Positions 1 to 6,799 of a stretch of DNA of 15,148 bases are shown here, in pieces. Below the pieces are notes generated by a model. The model ran no database searches. It worked only from the letters and a program-made list of their open reading frames with translations, and was not told the DNA's origin. The stretch comes from CAZVJU01 sp964627195 (GTDB lineage: Bacteria > Patescibacteriota > Microgenomatia > UBA8517). Position 1 is the first letter of the stretch, and every line of letters starts with the position of its first letter. Position numbers and translations under genes: made by a program. The stretch spans positions 1-15,148 of the forward strand of contig CAZVJU010000027.1 of assembly GCA_964627195.1 (NCBI GenBank), in the 5' to 3' direction.

Positions 1-38
1 AAAAGCTTGGTGAATAAATGCTTATATGGTGGTGTTAA

Positions 39-770
39 GTGGATACCCAGGTTAAGGAAAATACGATTCGTATTGAACTTATTAACAATAAAGACCTTAC
101 CGTCGTCGGGACAGGAGTTGTCATCGGAACAAAAAAGAAAAACAACACGACCACACTCCTTGTCGCAACGGGAGCGCACATAATTACCTCCGATTCTTAC
201 GAAACAACTAACCCCACTTTTCCTGTTAAGGTTACCATATCCTCCCCTCTTCAACCTGCTACCGAAGCGTTAACCTTTAATGGTGAAGAAAGTATTGGTA
301 TTGCAACCCATGAGGATGCAAGATTACTTCCCGGGAAAGATTTTGGCATAATGGCCCTCAAACTGCCACCTGGTGTAAAACCTCCTTTTCAGGGCATAGG
401 CTTTGAACACGTCATTGGTAACCATAACTTTAGCGAAGAATCCAGTTACGCAAGTCTTTTATTTCCTACCGTACATGATGAGAATGGTGTAATAAAAACA
501 GTCGTTTCTGCGGAGCCTGATCTAACTGTCAGCGTTTCCAGTGATATTTGGGGGTTAATCAGTAATGCCACAGGTCTTCATGAAATCCAAAACGAAGATA
601 TTTTAAGCCATGGAGGAAGCGGAGGAGGTCTATTTATCAATCAAGCTGACAATCCGGATCTTGTTGGACTCGTGGTCATTATGACCGAAAGCGAACATCA
701 AAGGGCAGGCGTCGCACAAATTCCCAAAAACTGGAAAGAATTAGCAGATGCCGCCTACAACGATTTGTGA
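39..770 (+). CDS. Trypsin-like serine protease domain protein, cytoplasmic
   Basis: The 243-aa product has the layout of a chymotrypsin/HtrA-fold protease. GTGVVIG near residues 24-30 leads to ATGAHII with probable catalytic His47. KDFGIMALKL holds probable Asp101, matching the DLAVLKL motif of HtrA. HGGSGGGLF holds probable Ser194, matching GNSGGPLF. All three positions are present, so the protein may be active, although the motif around Ser is unusual. No signal peptide, membrane segment or PDZ domain is visible, which suggests a cytosolic protein of one domain. The start is GTG, directly after an in-frame TAA at 36-38, so no longer start exists in this frame. There is no clear ribosome binding site. 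The next bases downstream are transposase remnant, so the natural 3' end may have been lost. Fold assignment is fairly sure; substrate and role are unknown. Confidence 0.7.
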   Translation: MDTQVKENTIRIELINNKDLTVVGTGVVIGTKKKNNTTTLLVATGAHIITSDSYETTNPTFPVKVTISSPLQPATEALTFNGEESIGIATHEDARLLPGKDFGIMALKLPPGVKPPFQGIGFEHVIGNHNFSEESSYASLLFPTVHDENGVIKTVVSAEPDLTVSVSSDIWGLISNATGLHEIQNEDILSHGGSGGGLFINQADNPDLVGLVVIMTESEHQRAGVAQIPKNWKELADAAYNDL

Positions 771-942
771 TTTCCAGGTACATTGGGCACCACAACTACA
801 ACAATTTCTCTTTACGGGAAACATTATTACGTACCTCCTTCCTGGGTACATAAGCTGCAGAATCTGGGTTAAAGTAATTGGTAATAAGCTCTACTTTGAA
901 GCAAATGGAGAAGTATTTCATAAAACAAAATTGAGGTTTTAA
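771..942 (+). pseudogene. Remnant of a DDE transposase C-terminus (frameshifted)
   Basis: Reading from 771 gives TISLYGKHYYVPPSWVHK, which resembles the beta-barrel after the integrase core in Mu/IS21/IS481-type transposases (pattern: SLyGnrYsVPpelvgrkV). The frame stops at 870-872, and the frame one base over continues as VKVIGNKLYFEANGEVFH to a stop at 942, as expected for the rest of that domain. A single-base indel near 868-872 explains this. There is no catalytic core in the window. The assignment rests on motif resemblance only; it could be another degraded protein. Confidence 0.42.
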
Positions 943-1000
943 TCACTAGCCGATAGTAACTATCAATACTGGATTTTTGTTTAGTTTTTTAATGGCAAGC

Positions 1001-1036
1001 AATGCGACAGTTTAGATGTTCAAAAATGCGACAATT
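1001..1036 (+). repeat. Two 12-bp direct repeats, probable insertion-sequence end
   Basis: AATGCGACAGTT (1001-1012) and AATGCGACAATT (1025-1036) lie 24 bp apart and differ at one position. Multiple short terminal repeats of a TGTCGCATT type are what one expects at ends of IS21/IS481-like elements. They lie just downstream of the transposase remnant in the orientation of a right end. Inference: this is the right end of the same dead element. Confidence 0.42.
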
Positions 1037-1051
1037 CAGAAGTTAACTTAC

Positions 1052-1276
1052 ATGGTCACTATTAGAGAGTTTAAAATTAATTTCATTGAAAAAGTTTGTT
1101 GAAAGGACATTTGTTGTATTGGTGAACTAATCCACAGGAACAAGTAACTAATCGCTGACGGAAATTTGGAAAGGGTTATTGAATTACTTCAACAAAGATT
1201 GAGTTAGTTTTAGCTTTCGTTAACCAAAAGAGTCGTTTCTAAAAAAAATATTGGTAAAAACATTATGCACGTGCAT
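1052..1276 (+). pseudogene. Degenerate coding sequence, unidentified
   Basis: The frame starting with the ATG at 1052 reads MVTIREFKINFIEKV and later LIADGNLERVIELLQQR, both protein-like, but is broken by TGA, TAA and two TAG codons. The neighbouring frame reads ISLKKFVERTFVVLV. The last open part (SLTKRVVSKKNIGKNIMHVH) reaches the palindromic word at 1265-1276. A weak resemblance to small effector-associated helical domains was noted but is not strong enough to name it. It is probably a dead gene left beside the insertion sequence. Confidence 0.28.
1265..1276. repeat. Perfect 12-bp palindrome ATGCACGTGCAT (left copy)
   Basis: This perfect palindrome lies 12 bp beyond the 3' end of the PaaX-like gene. 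The core TGCACGTGCAT (1266-1276) recurs at 2091-2101 at the other side of the gene. On the plus strand it lies in and next to the spacer of a weak promoter-like pair, TTGGTA (1251-1256) and CATATT (1274-1279), 17 bp apart. It is either an operator of the regulator or one half of a duplicated target site. Confidence 0.5.
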
Positions 1277-1288
1277 ATTAAAATCACA

Positions 1289-2074
1289 CTACTTTAGGTA
1301 GTCTTTAAAGAGAACGTAAGCCTTATCCCCCACCCAATCTTCTGATAAAAGGTCGAAAGGAATTTGCGGATCATCCTTCAAAATTGATAGAAATGTAAAC
1401 AGAAGTTGCTCTTTACTTACGATAGTTTTATTCTTTACATCCTCAATAAAATTTATGTACCTGGAATTTAAACCAGAAAGATTATAAACTTTTTCCATCA
1501 ATTCTCTCAGATCAAATTCCCCGATTGTTCCGTCGCGACCTAGAGATGAAATAAGAATTAGCTCCTTGTCTAAATTGTGTTTTTCGACAAATTCTTCTAT
1601 TAATTTTTTGGGGTTATAGGGTGTTACCCAAACGCTATACTGCAAGCTACCACAGACAATTCTTTTTAAATATTCTCTTAAAAGGTTTCTCTGAATATTT
1701 CTTTGTCTCGGTAAATCATAGGTAATCAAATAAATTAGTCCGTCCCATATCCTTTTCTCCTCATATGAAGGTAATATTGAATTCAACCTCTTTTTTCCTT
1801 CTTTTGTAATTTCAGTGAGAAGAATCTTCTCTTTCACCGCCCCAACCAATCCTCTCCTTTTTAGATAACTTAAGGTGTTTCTAATTGTCTCATAATTAAA
1901 TTCCGAGAGATCAGTGATTGCTTTTTCTCCCGCTAAACCCGTTTTTGAATACCCTGAAAATGAAGCTTCTAATCCAAAATAGATAGATACAAGCATCATA
2001 TCTACAGTTTTGGACAAAATGCCTTCACTAAGCCTTTTCACTTTTCTTGAAAGCTCTTTTTTGTCAACCACCAT
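1289..2074 (-). CDS. PaaX-like winged-helix regulator with Cas2-fold middle domain
   Basis: The 261-aa product has the three parts of the PaaX family. Residues ~10-100 form a winged-helix DNA-binding region (NYETIRNTLSYLKRRGLVG). Residues ~108-185 form a Cas2-like ferredoxin fold (GLIYLITYDLP, then LQYSVWVTPY, as in Cas2's DxP and QxSVF motifs), with Asp120 at the position of the Cas2 catalytic Asp. Residues ~186-261 match the PaaX C-terminus, ending DDPQIPFDLLSEDWVGDKAY. PaaX itself represses phenylacetate catabolism; no such genes are here, so the ligand is unknown. I chose the ATG at 2074: the longer start at 2101 lies between probable -35 and -10 boxes and would be upstream of the transcript. 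It is not a CRISPR adaptation gene: no cas1 or array is visible. Autorepression is likely by analogy. Confidence 0.75.
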   Translation of the reverse strand: MVVDKKELSRKVKRLSEGILSKTVDMMLVSIYFGLEASFSGYSKTGLAGEKAITDLSEFNYETIRNTLSYLKRRGLVGAVKEKILLTEITKEGKKRLNSILPSYEEKRIWDGLIYLITYDLPRQRNIQRNLLREYLKRIVCGSLQYSVWVTPYNPKKLIEEFVEKHNLDKELILISSLGRDGTIGEFDLRELMEKVYNLSGLNSRYINFIEDVKNKTIVSKEQLLFTFLSILKDDPQIPFDLLSEDWVGDKAYVLFKDYLK

Positions 2075-2086
2075 AATTGTAATTTC

Positions 2087-2115
2087 ATAGTGCACGTGCA
2101 TAGGGAAATTGTCAA
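2087..2115 (-). promoter_or_regulatory. Probable promoter and operator of the PaaX-like gene
   Basis: On the minus strand a perfect -35 TTGACA (2115-2110) is followed by a 17-bp spacer and CACTAT (2092-2087), which matches the -10 consensus at three positions. The palindrome TGCACGTGCA (2100-2091) fills most of the spacer and touches the -10, the classical place for a repressor site. The chosen ATG follows the -10 by 12 nt with no ribosome binding site, so the leader would be very short. Confidence 0.5.
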
Positions 2116-2200
2116 CAAGACCACGGAAATAGGTGTGGCAAGTTGGGGGAACTTGAAAGCTTTGGTTGATGGAAAGCTGGATAAGCAGCAGAGTTCATAA
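2090..2200 (+). pseudogene. Possible 3' continuation of the degenerate gene beyond the PaaX-like gene
   Basis: The plus-strand frame through the right palindrome copy reads HVHREIVNKTTEIG, then VASWGNLKALVDGKLDKQQ and a TAA at 2198-2200. It looks like a genuine protein tail but has no start of its own. If one copy of the palindromic word is joined to the other, the frame at 1265-1276 (KNIMHVH) continues directly into this one. No function is recognised. Confidence 0.28.
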
Positions 2201-2250
2201 AAACCTCCCTTGCTAATAACTAACTTCTAGCGTAACCTCACGGTAAAATT

Positions 2251-3144
2251 ATGCTAGAAAGAAAACTAGATATTGTTGACGCTTCAATTGATAATTACCT
2301 CTCTCTACATACTGTAGCTAGGCCCGGTCCTACAACTAGATATATTGAAACTGACAGTAAAGCCAAGGAATTGGCTTTCAGATATGGGAAAAGGTGTGAA
2401 AGAGTAGCTACAAAAATATGGGGCGACCGAAATGATCCCTTGGATTCAGAACTACTTAAGGTGGGCGAAGAGGTCCGAAGCAGGCTTCAACCAGTATTCA
2501 GACAGAAAACCTTTTACAAAGCTGGTGAGATCGAAGAAATCTATCAAGATTTAACTGATCCTCCCGAAGTACTTTTTCTGGGAGACGAAAGGTTGACTCC
2601 AAGTTGGGAGCCACTTACAACCCTTTTCAGAATAGCAGACGAGAAATACTCGACTACACTCTTGAAAGACTTTCGAGACCTTGGAGATACAAACAGCAAA
2701 GTTCAAAAAAATATTAAATTCCTCATTGAAACAGCCCTTATTCTTGAAAGACTTACCAACGGACCCAACCCTTTTCCAGATGATATTGTCATCCCTAATG
2801 TTTGGTTTGGAAAAATTGCACAGTTTGACGGAATTTTAATTAGTCCAGAAAACGTAATCTCTCAGGGGCCTGACATGGATGTCCCTAGATATATCGAGCA
2901 AGGAGGACCATACTCTATTCTGGAAGCAAAAGTCGATTTTAGAGACAGGTATATAACGGGAGAAAATAACCCTTTAAATAGACATATTCATCCGAGACAT
3001 ATTAAAGAAATCGCAAGAAAATTTGAAAGACTTATTCTTGCTACCGATGGCCAATTTAGCCTACCCAAGTCTATTGTCTTCGTCTATCTACGCGGAACCC
3101 AAGATCATATTATTCACACGTTACCATTAAACCTCGGTCACTAA
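2251..3144 (+). CDS. Hypothetical protein with a PD-(D/E)XK-like nuclease core
   Basis: I do not recognise this 297-aa protein as a named family. Its C-terminal third has the pattern of the restriction-endonuclease-like fold: FDGILI with Asp193, about 30 residues later a strand with YSILEAKVDF giving Glu225-x-Lys227, then a basic helix (RHIKEIARKFERL) and a strand KSIVFVYL. Such D...ExK cores occur in RecB/Cas4-like and restriction nucleases. The N-terminal ~180 residues are helical with no motif I can name. The ATG is the only plausible start, since the next in-frame Met is near residue 209. TAAAAT at 2244-2249 is too close to the ATG to serve as its -10; a weak alternative is TTGCTA/TAACCT (2210-2238). 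It is the first gene of the plus-strand block. The nuclease call is inference from motif spacing. Confidence 0.6.
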   Translation: MLERKLDIVDASIDNYLSLHTVARPGPTTRYIETDSKAKELAFRYGKRCERVATKIWGDRNDPLDSELLKVGEEVRSRLQPVFRQKTFYKAGEIEEIYQDLTDPPEVLFLGDERLTPSWEPLTTLFRIADEKYSTTLLKDFRDLGDTNSKVQKNIKFLIETALILERLTNGPNPFPDDIVIPNVWFGKIAQFDGILISPENVISQGPDMDVPRYIEQGGPYSILEAKVDFRDRYITGENNPLNRHIHPRHIKEIARKFERLILATDGQFSLPKSIVFVYLRGTQDHIIHTLPLNLGH

Positions 3145-3190
3145 GTTTCTTTACTACTTACCTAGCGACTGAAGAAGGCTTTTTCTCTCG

Positions 3191-3218
3191 TAGACTCTGC
3201 CAGTACCAATGTTATACT
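3191..3218 (+). promoter_or_regulatory. Probable promoter for the acidic coiled-coil gene
   Basis: TAGACT (3191-3196) and TATACT (3213-3218, five of six consensus bases) are 16 bp apart. TG at 3210-3211 precedes the -10 as TGTTATACT, an extended form. The ATG follows after 9 nt, so the mRNA would have almost no leader. Confidence 0.5.
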
Positions 3219-3227
3219 ACGGGCAAA

Positions 3228-4259
3228 ATGACTCCAGAAAGAAATTCCGACAACGAGCACTTTGTCCGCTATCCAGATACTCCCGAACGTGAGCAATACA
3301 ATAAATTCAGCAATCAAATCAAACTGTTAAAAAGAGTTAGAGGGCAAATAATAGAAATAGGTGGTGAACTTACCCAACTCGATACAGACAAAGAAAATTT
3401 TTATGTTTACGATCAGGTAACGGCAATACAAATTATCAACGCACGCACCTCGCTAAATGAAGCAATTGCTTATATCGACCGATCGTTATTAGATTTAATT
3501 ACAGAAAAAGATTTACTTAAGACAACAGTTGTAAAGCAAATTAACTTGCTGCCAGAAGAAGAGGTGGCAATTGAAAAAACGCTTGACCAAATATCGGCGT
3601 TTGAAATTGTTTACCCAGAGTGGGACAAAGAGCAAATTATAAAAGCACGCACAGAGTACTATACTCGTATACTTCAGCTTGTACACCAAAACTTTGATTC
3701 GCTATCTGACTGTTTTCTATACCAAGAAGAAGCACTAGATGAAGATTATTCCCCGCAACTTTCTCACCTAATCCGTAGTTTAATTGAAGAAAAAGGAATA
3801 GAACAAAGAAACATCGGAAGCGATATTAGGTTTCTACTCTCTAAAGAAATCGATACTTTTACAGAAGAACTAAAAAAGTTGATTCCTGAGGAGTTTGATG
3901 ACGATCTTGACGATGAAAAAGAAGACGAACTGGAAAATGAGTTCATTGCACTGGAAGAAACACTTTGGCAATCTATACCCGATTTAGCCAAGAGAGACGA
4001 GCTGCTCACTTTGTGGGAAAAATTAACCGAACAGGAAAAGGAATTTATTGTTAATGATCCTACAGGATTCGAGACCTCTTTAATCCTCCGTCGAAACTTA
4101 AGTTTTCAAAATGTATCAGATGGTAAAACACCTGAAGATCTGACACAAGAATTCAATTTACTCGCGAAAGATTTTACAGATGCAGTAATAAGAGCTGGGA
4201 TGGAAAAATACAACAAGCCAACCCCAGGAACTGAAGAAGAAAATCAAGATCCAAAATGA
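3228..4259 (+). CDS. Hypothetical acidic, helical coiled-coil protein
   Basis: This 343-aa protein is not recognised. It is almost wholly helical in composition, rich in Glu, Asp, Lys and Leu, and has a strongly acidic run at residues ~221-238 (EEFDDDLDDEKEDELEN) between two heptad-like helical parts. There is no signal peptide, membrane segment or catalytic motif. The ATG lies 9 nt after a good -10 and has no ribosome binding site. Its stop codon overlaps the start of the next gene (ATGA at 4256-4259), so the two are almost certainly co-translated and may form a complex. A structural, adaptor or regulatory partner for the HExxH protein is a reasonable guess but no more. Confidence 0.75.
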   Translation: MTPERNSDNEHFVRYPDTPEREQYNKFSNQIKLLKRVRGQIIEIGGELTQLDTDKENFYVYDQVTAIQIINARTSLNEAIAYIDRSLLDLITEKDLLKTTVVKQINLLPEEEVAIEKTLDQISAFEIVYPEWDKEQIIKARTEYYTRILQLVHQNFDSLSDCFLYQEEALDEDYSPQLSHLIRSLIEEKGIEQRNIGSDIRFLLSKEIDTFTEELKKLIPEEFDDDLDDEKEDELENEFIALEETLWQSIPDLAKRDELLTLWEKLTEQEKEFIVNDPTGFETSLILRRNLSFQNVSDGKTPEDLTQEFNLLAKDFTDAVIRAGMEKYNKPTPGTEEENQDPK

Positions 4260-5647
4260 CTGAAAGATTCCTTGAAGAACGCCCCACCATTGAACAGACA
4301 ATCAACACATTCAGGGTTGCAGCCGATATGTTTCTCGCAGGAAAAGAGCTGGCTTTTCAGAGATTACATACTTATCCATACATCCCTGACAACCAAGAGT
4401 TAGCCGAACATATTACGAAGAGTGTTGCAACCGATTTGCATTCGCTTACGGAGTGGCAAAGGTCATTTCTTGCAGCGAATGGTTTTATGCAAACTTATGC
4501 ACTGTTGGAAAGAAGGGCTGATTACCAAAAAAAATTCATGCTTCACCCTGTCGAGGTAACAGAAAATCTATTAAGCGCTCTTTGGAGATCAACAAACTGG
4601 AAAGTAAAACTAGATCCGAATAAGTCTGACTTTGTTTGGAGCTTATTCTCCGTTGCCCTGGTAACAGAAAAGGAAGAGTTTGAAAAAGCTGCAGCCTATT
4701 ATGTGGGTAAGAATTCTCAAGTTGCCGGATTTGTAAGTTTATTTGCGACGGAGTTAGGACGAATGCCTATTGTTATGAAAAATAAAGATTATAAAAACAC
4801 CGTTTGGCATGAAGATATTCACACATTTCATCTCGCAATGAGCTATGAGCCTGAAAATATTCAACTATCCCCCTCAACTCCGGAAATTGAACGTGCGGCT
4901 CTAGACAAAGACATACAACTTGGAGATCTCGCAATTAACCAATTCCATTTCGAAGAGGTTTTAGAAATGGCCAGACATCAAATGAGACTTGAGTTACCGG
5001 CGGCTTTATGGTCAAGAGAAATGCCGGTGGTCGATATTCTGCAAACTACGAAGTACAGGGATTTACAGTTTGCGTTTGACACATTAATCAATTGTATTTA
5101 TTCTGATGCTGAAGGTTTTTCTGAAGCGGAGCAAATTACCAGACATTTTGACGCCCAAAAGACGTTCTTGGCGGTGGATCTGGAACGAAGAACGTTACTA
5201 GAAACCGCAAGACAAGGAATAAAAAACTACACAGGAGCGCAAAATCGGTGGGATTGGACCGCAGCGAGAGCAACAGTGATGCCCCCCGGTTTCAGTACTC
5301 ATTTTTTCAAAGCAGTTGTTTTAGGAAAGGGTGTAAAATTAGATAACGAACCTACAATTAACTTTTCAAAACCACTTGCAATTACCTTAATAACACATGC
5401 CAGTCGCAAAATTCAAAAGGAGTTACCAGAGCAATGTGACCAATTGCCGAAAGAACTTGTCCCGAGATTCTTGGATATAATTGTGGAAATATTTTCCCAG
5501 AAAAAATTATTTGAAAGTACTTTAGAACACCACACCATAAATCTTCATGAAGCAAAACAGAAACTAATTCATTACGCAACGAAAATCGTGCCTCAGGGAT
5601 TTAGAGGAAAAACAGAAAAAGAACTTAATGAAAGACTAATAGTTTAA
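4256..5647 (+). CDS. Putative HExxH zinc metalloprotein
   Basis: The 463-aa protein contains NTVWHEDIHTFHLAM, where His185-Glu186-x-x-His189 is the zinc-binding HExxH motif of gluzincin-type metallopeptidases. A third ligand could be Glu246 in RLELPAALW, which resembles the E-x-x-A helix that often follows such motifs. The preceding helix (AGFVSLFATELGRMPIVM) and the rest are soluble, with no signal peptide or membrane helix, so a cytosolic enzyme is expected. The N-terminal ~120 and C-terminal ~200 residues match nothing I know. It begins inside the stop codon of the upstream acidic protein, so it relies on that gene's promoter and probably on translational coupling. HExxH is short and can occur by chance; the hydrophobic helical context makes a real site more likely than not. 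Confidence 0.72.
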   Translation: MTERFLEERPTIEQTINTFRVAADMFLAGKELAFQRLHTYPYIPDNQELAEHITKSVATDLHSLTEWQRSFLAANGFMQTYALLERRADYQKKFMLHPVEVTENLLSALWRSTNWKVKLDPNKSDFVWSLFSVALVTEKEEFEKAAAYYVGKNSQVAGFVSLFATELGRMPIVMKNKDYKNTVWHEDIHTFHLAMSYEPENIQLSPSTPEIERAALDKDIQLGDLAINQFHFEEVLEMARHQMRLELPAALWSREMPVVDILQTTKYRDLQFAFDTLINCIYSDAEGFSEAEQITRHFDAQKTFLAVDLERRTLLETARQGIKNYTGAQNRWDWTAARATVMPPGFSTHFFKAVVLGKGVKLDNEPTINFSKPLAITLITHASRKIQKELPEQCDQLPKELVPRFLDIIVEIFSQKKLFESTLEHHTINLHEAKQKLIHYATKIVPQGFRGKTEKELNERLIV

Positions 5648-5688
5648 GAGTCCGACAGAAATCGGTATCTTACAAAAACATCTCTTTC

Positions 5689-5717
5689 TTGATACCAATC
5701 TTGAAAAGTGCTATTTT
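5689..5717 (+). promoter_or_regulatory. Promoter of first P-loop gene, leaderless type
   Basis: TTGATA (5689-5694, five of six) and TATTTT (5712-5717) are separated by exactly 17 bp, with an extended -10 (TGC before TATTTT). ATG follows after 7 nt (GGCGGAA), about where transcription should begin. The stretch TGCTATTTTGGCGGAAATG recurs at 7666-7684 with one difference, before the third P-loop gene. Confidence 0.65.
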
Positions 5718-5724
5718 GGCGGAA

Positions 5725-6738
5725 ATGACTGAATTATCGGGTAAATTTCCCATTGGTGACCCTCTTTACGAGTTGTACTCTCCGGAAAGATTACAGACTT
5801 CCCGCTACGACCAATGTGTTGATGCTCTAGGTCAGATGGGCAAGAGAGGCTTTCAGGTCCATCCGGACACGTTTCCTAAGCTAATGCAAATTCAACTCCA
5901 GACTCAAATGGCTCTTTTCAGGAATGGACTTACCGGACTTGATACGCCTAAAAACCTTCCATGTATGAATACACTTTTCATACCTCGCGAGCCAATTTTG
6001 ACTGATAAACCTGTCGTGGTTGAAGTCATGTCGCCGCCAAAAGCAGGTACAACATCCAGTATTAACTATCTCCAAGAAAGGTTTAAACCACCTCTTTTTG
6101 TTACGCAAGAGGCTTCACAGCATGCTCATGTAAAAAGGGGGTGGGGCTGGGAAGATTATGCCCGGTATGCTTTACAAGGTTTACGCGTTACTAACTTTCC
6201 AAAATATTTCACAGAGAAGGACGAAAGTATTGATTATGAACTTAGTAACCGGATATTAAATGGCCAGCTTTTTAGGGCTATCGATCGGATAAGCCGAGGG
6301 GTTCAATTAAATGTTCCCATTGTAGCAGACAGATGGAATATGGACAGCCGTGTTTTCGCACGAGCAAAATTTCTACGGGGTAAAATGTCGCAAGCAGCAT
6401 TCGAAATGTACGGATCAGTTGACGAAGAAATGACCGCCATGTCTAGATTCCTTTTTCCGAATGTGAATTATGCACTAATTCTCTGCCTGGCACCTCCTTC
6501 AACATGTATAAAAAGAAATAACGACAAATACGGCAAAATAACTAACCCTGACTTTCTCCCTACTGTTTATGAACAATACATGTGTTTTCATCTTTTAATG
6601 TCAGAGAGCAAAAAACCTTTTCTTTACGCATGTCTGGATTTTTCCTCAGAAGATGAGAGTTTTAACCAAAAACTCTTTGCGCAAACACTCCAAGATATAT
6701 TTGATTGTTACCATTCAAGTTCGAAAATTAAGGAATAA
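5725..6738 (+). CDS. P-loop kinase-like protein with degenerate Walker A (possible pseudokinase)
   Basis: The 337-aa product belongs to the same family as the two genes after it. After a ~95-residue helical N-terminus comes VVVEVMSPPKAGTTSSINYL, at the place of the Walker A loop (residues ~103-112). The usual Gly and Lys of GxxxxGK[ST] are replaced by Ser and Thr, with a Lys shifted three places earlier. IVADRWNMDSRVFARAKF (Asp202-Arg203) matches the DR motif of thymidylate/deoxynucleoside kinases. CIKRNNDKYGKITNPDFL matches the basic lid region. The family phosphorylates nucleosides or nucleotides; with this loop, activity is doubtful. A longer TTG start at 5689 is rejected because that TTG is the -35 box; the ATG at 5725 fits the promoter. 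The gene lies 77 bp after the HExxH gene. Confidence 0.7.
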   Translation: MTELSGKFPIGDPLYELYSPERLQTSRYDQCVDALGQMGKRGFQVHPDTFPKLMQIQLQTQMALFRNGLTGLDTPKNLPCMNTLFIPREPILTDKPVVVEVMSPPKAGTTSSINYLQERFKPPLFVTQEASQHAHVKRGWGWEDYARYALQGLRVTNFPKYFTEKDESIDYELSNRILNGQLFRAIDRISRGVQLNVPIVADRWNMDSRVFARAKFLRGKMSQAAFEMYGSVDEEMTAMSRFLFPNVNYALILCLAPPSTCIKRNNDKYGKITNPDFLPTVYEQYMCFHLLMSESKKPFLYACLDFSSEDESFNQKLFAQTLQDIFDCYHSSSKIKE

Positions 6739-6742
6739 TTTG

Positions 6743-6771
6743 CTGACAAAAACCCTATAATTTATTAAAAT
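6743..6771 (+). promoter_or_regulatory. Promoter of second P-loop gene
   Basis: CTGACA (6743-6748, five of six) and TAAAAT (6766-6771, five of six) are 17 bp apart. The ATG at 6800 is 28 nt after the -10, so this mRNA would have a leader of about 20 nt, but no Shine-Dalgarno is seen in it. A perfect TATAAT at 6774-6779 lacks a matching -35. Confidence 0.55.
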
Positions 6772-6799
6772 AGTATAATTAACTACTGCTTAACTCTTA

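Noticed and set aside
748..942. 64-residue open frame overlapping the end of the trypsin-like gene
   Set aside because: Its first half has no coding character; its second half fits better as the frameshifted tail of a transposase remnant that begins in another frame.
1052..1276. Use of a recoded stop codon (alternative genetic code) to explain the broken frame
   Set aside because: TGA, TAA and TAG all interrupt it, and intact genes nearby use all stops normally.
1289..2074. Cas2 of a CRISPR-Cas system
   Set aside because: The Cas2-like fold is flanked by a winged-helix and a PaaX C-terminal domain, with no cas1 or array in view.
3764..4009. Serine-rich minus-strand open frame
   Set aside because: It is antisense to the Glu/Asp-rich stretch of the acidic coiled-coil gene, a common composition artefact.
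5689..5724. TTG-initiated N-terminal extension of the first P-loop gene
   Set aside because: The TTG is the -35 box of a well-spaced promoter; the extension would not be transcribed.
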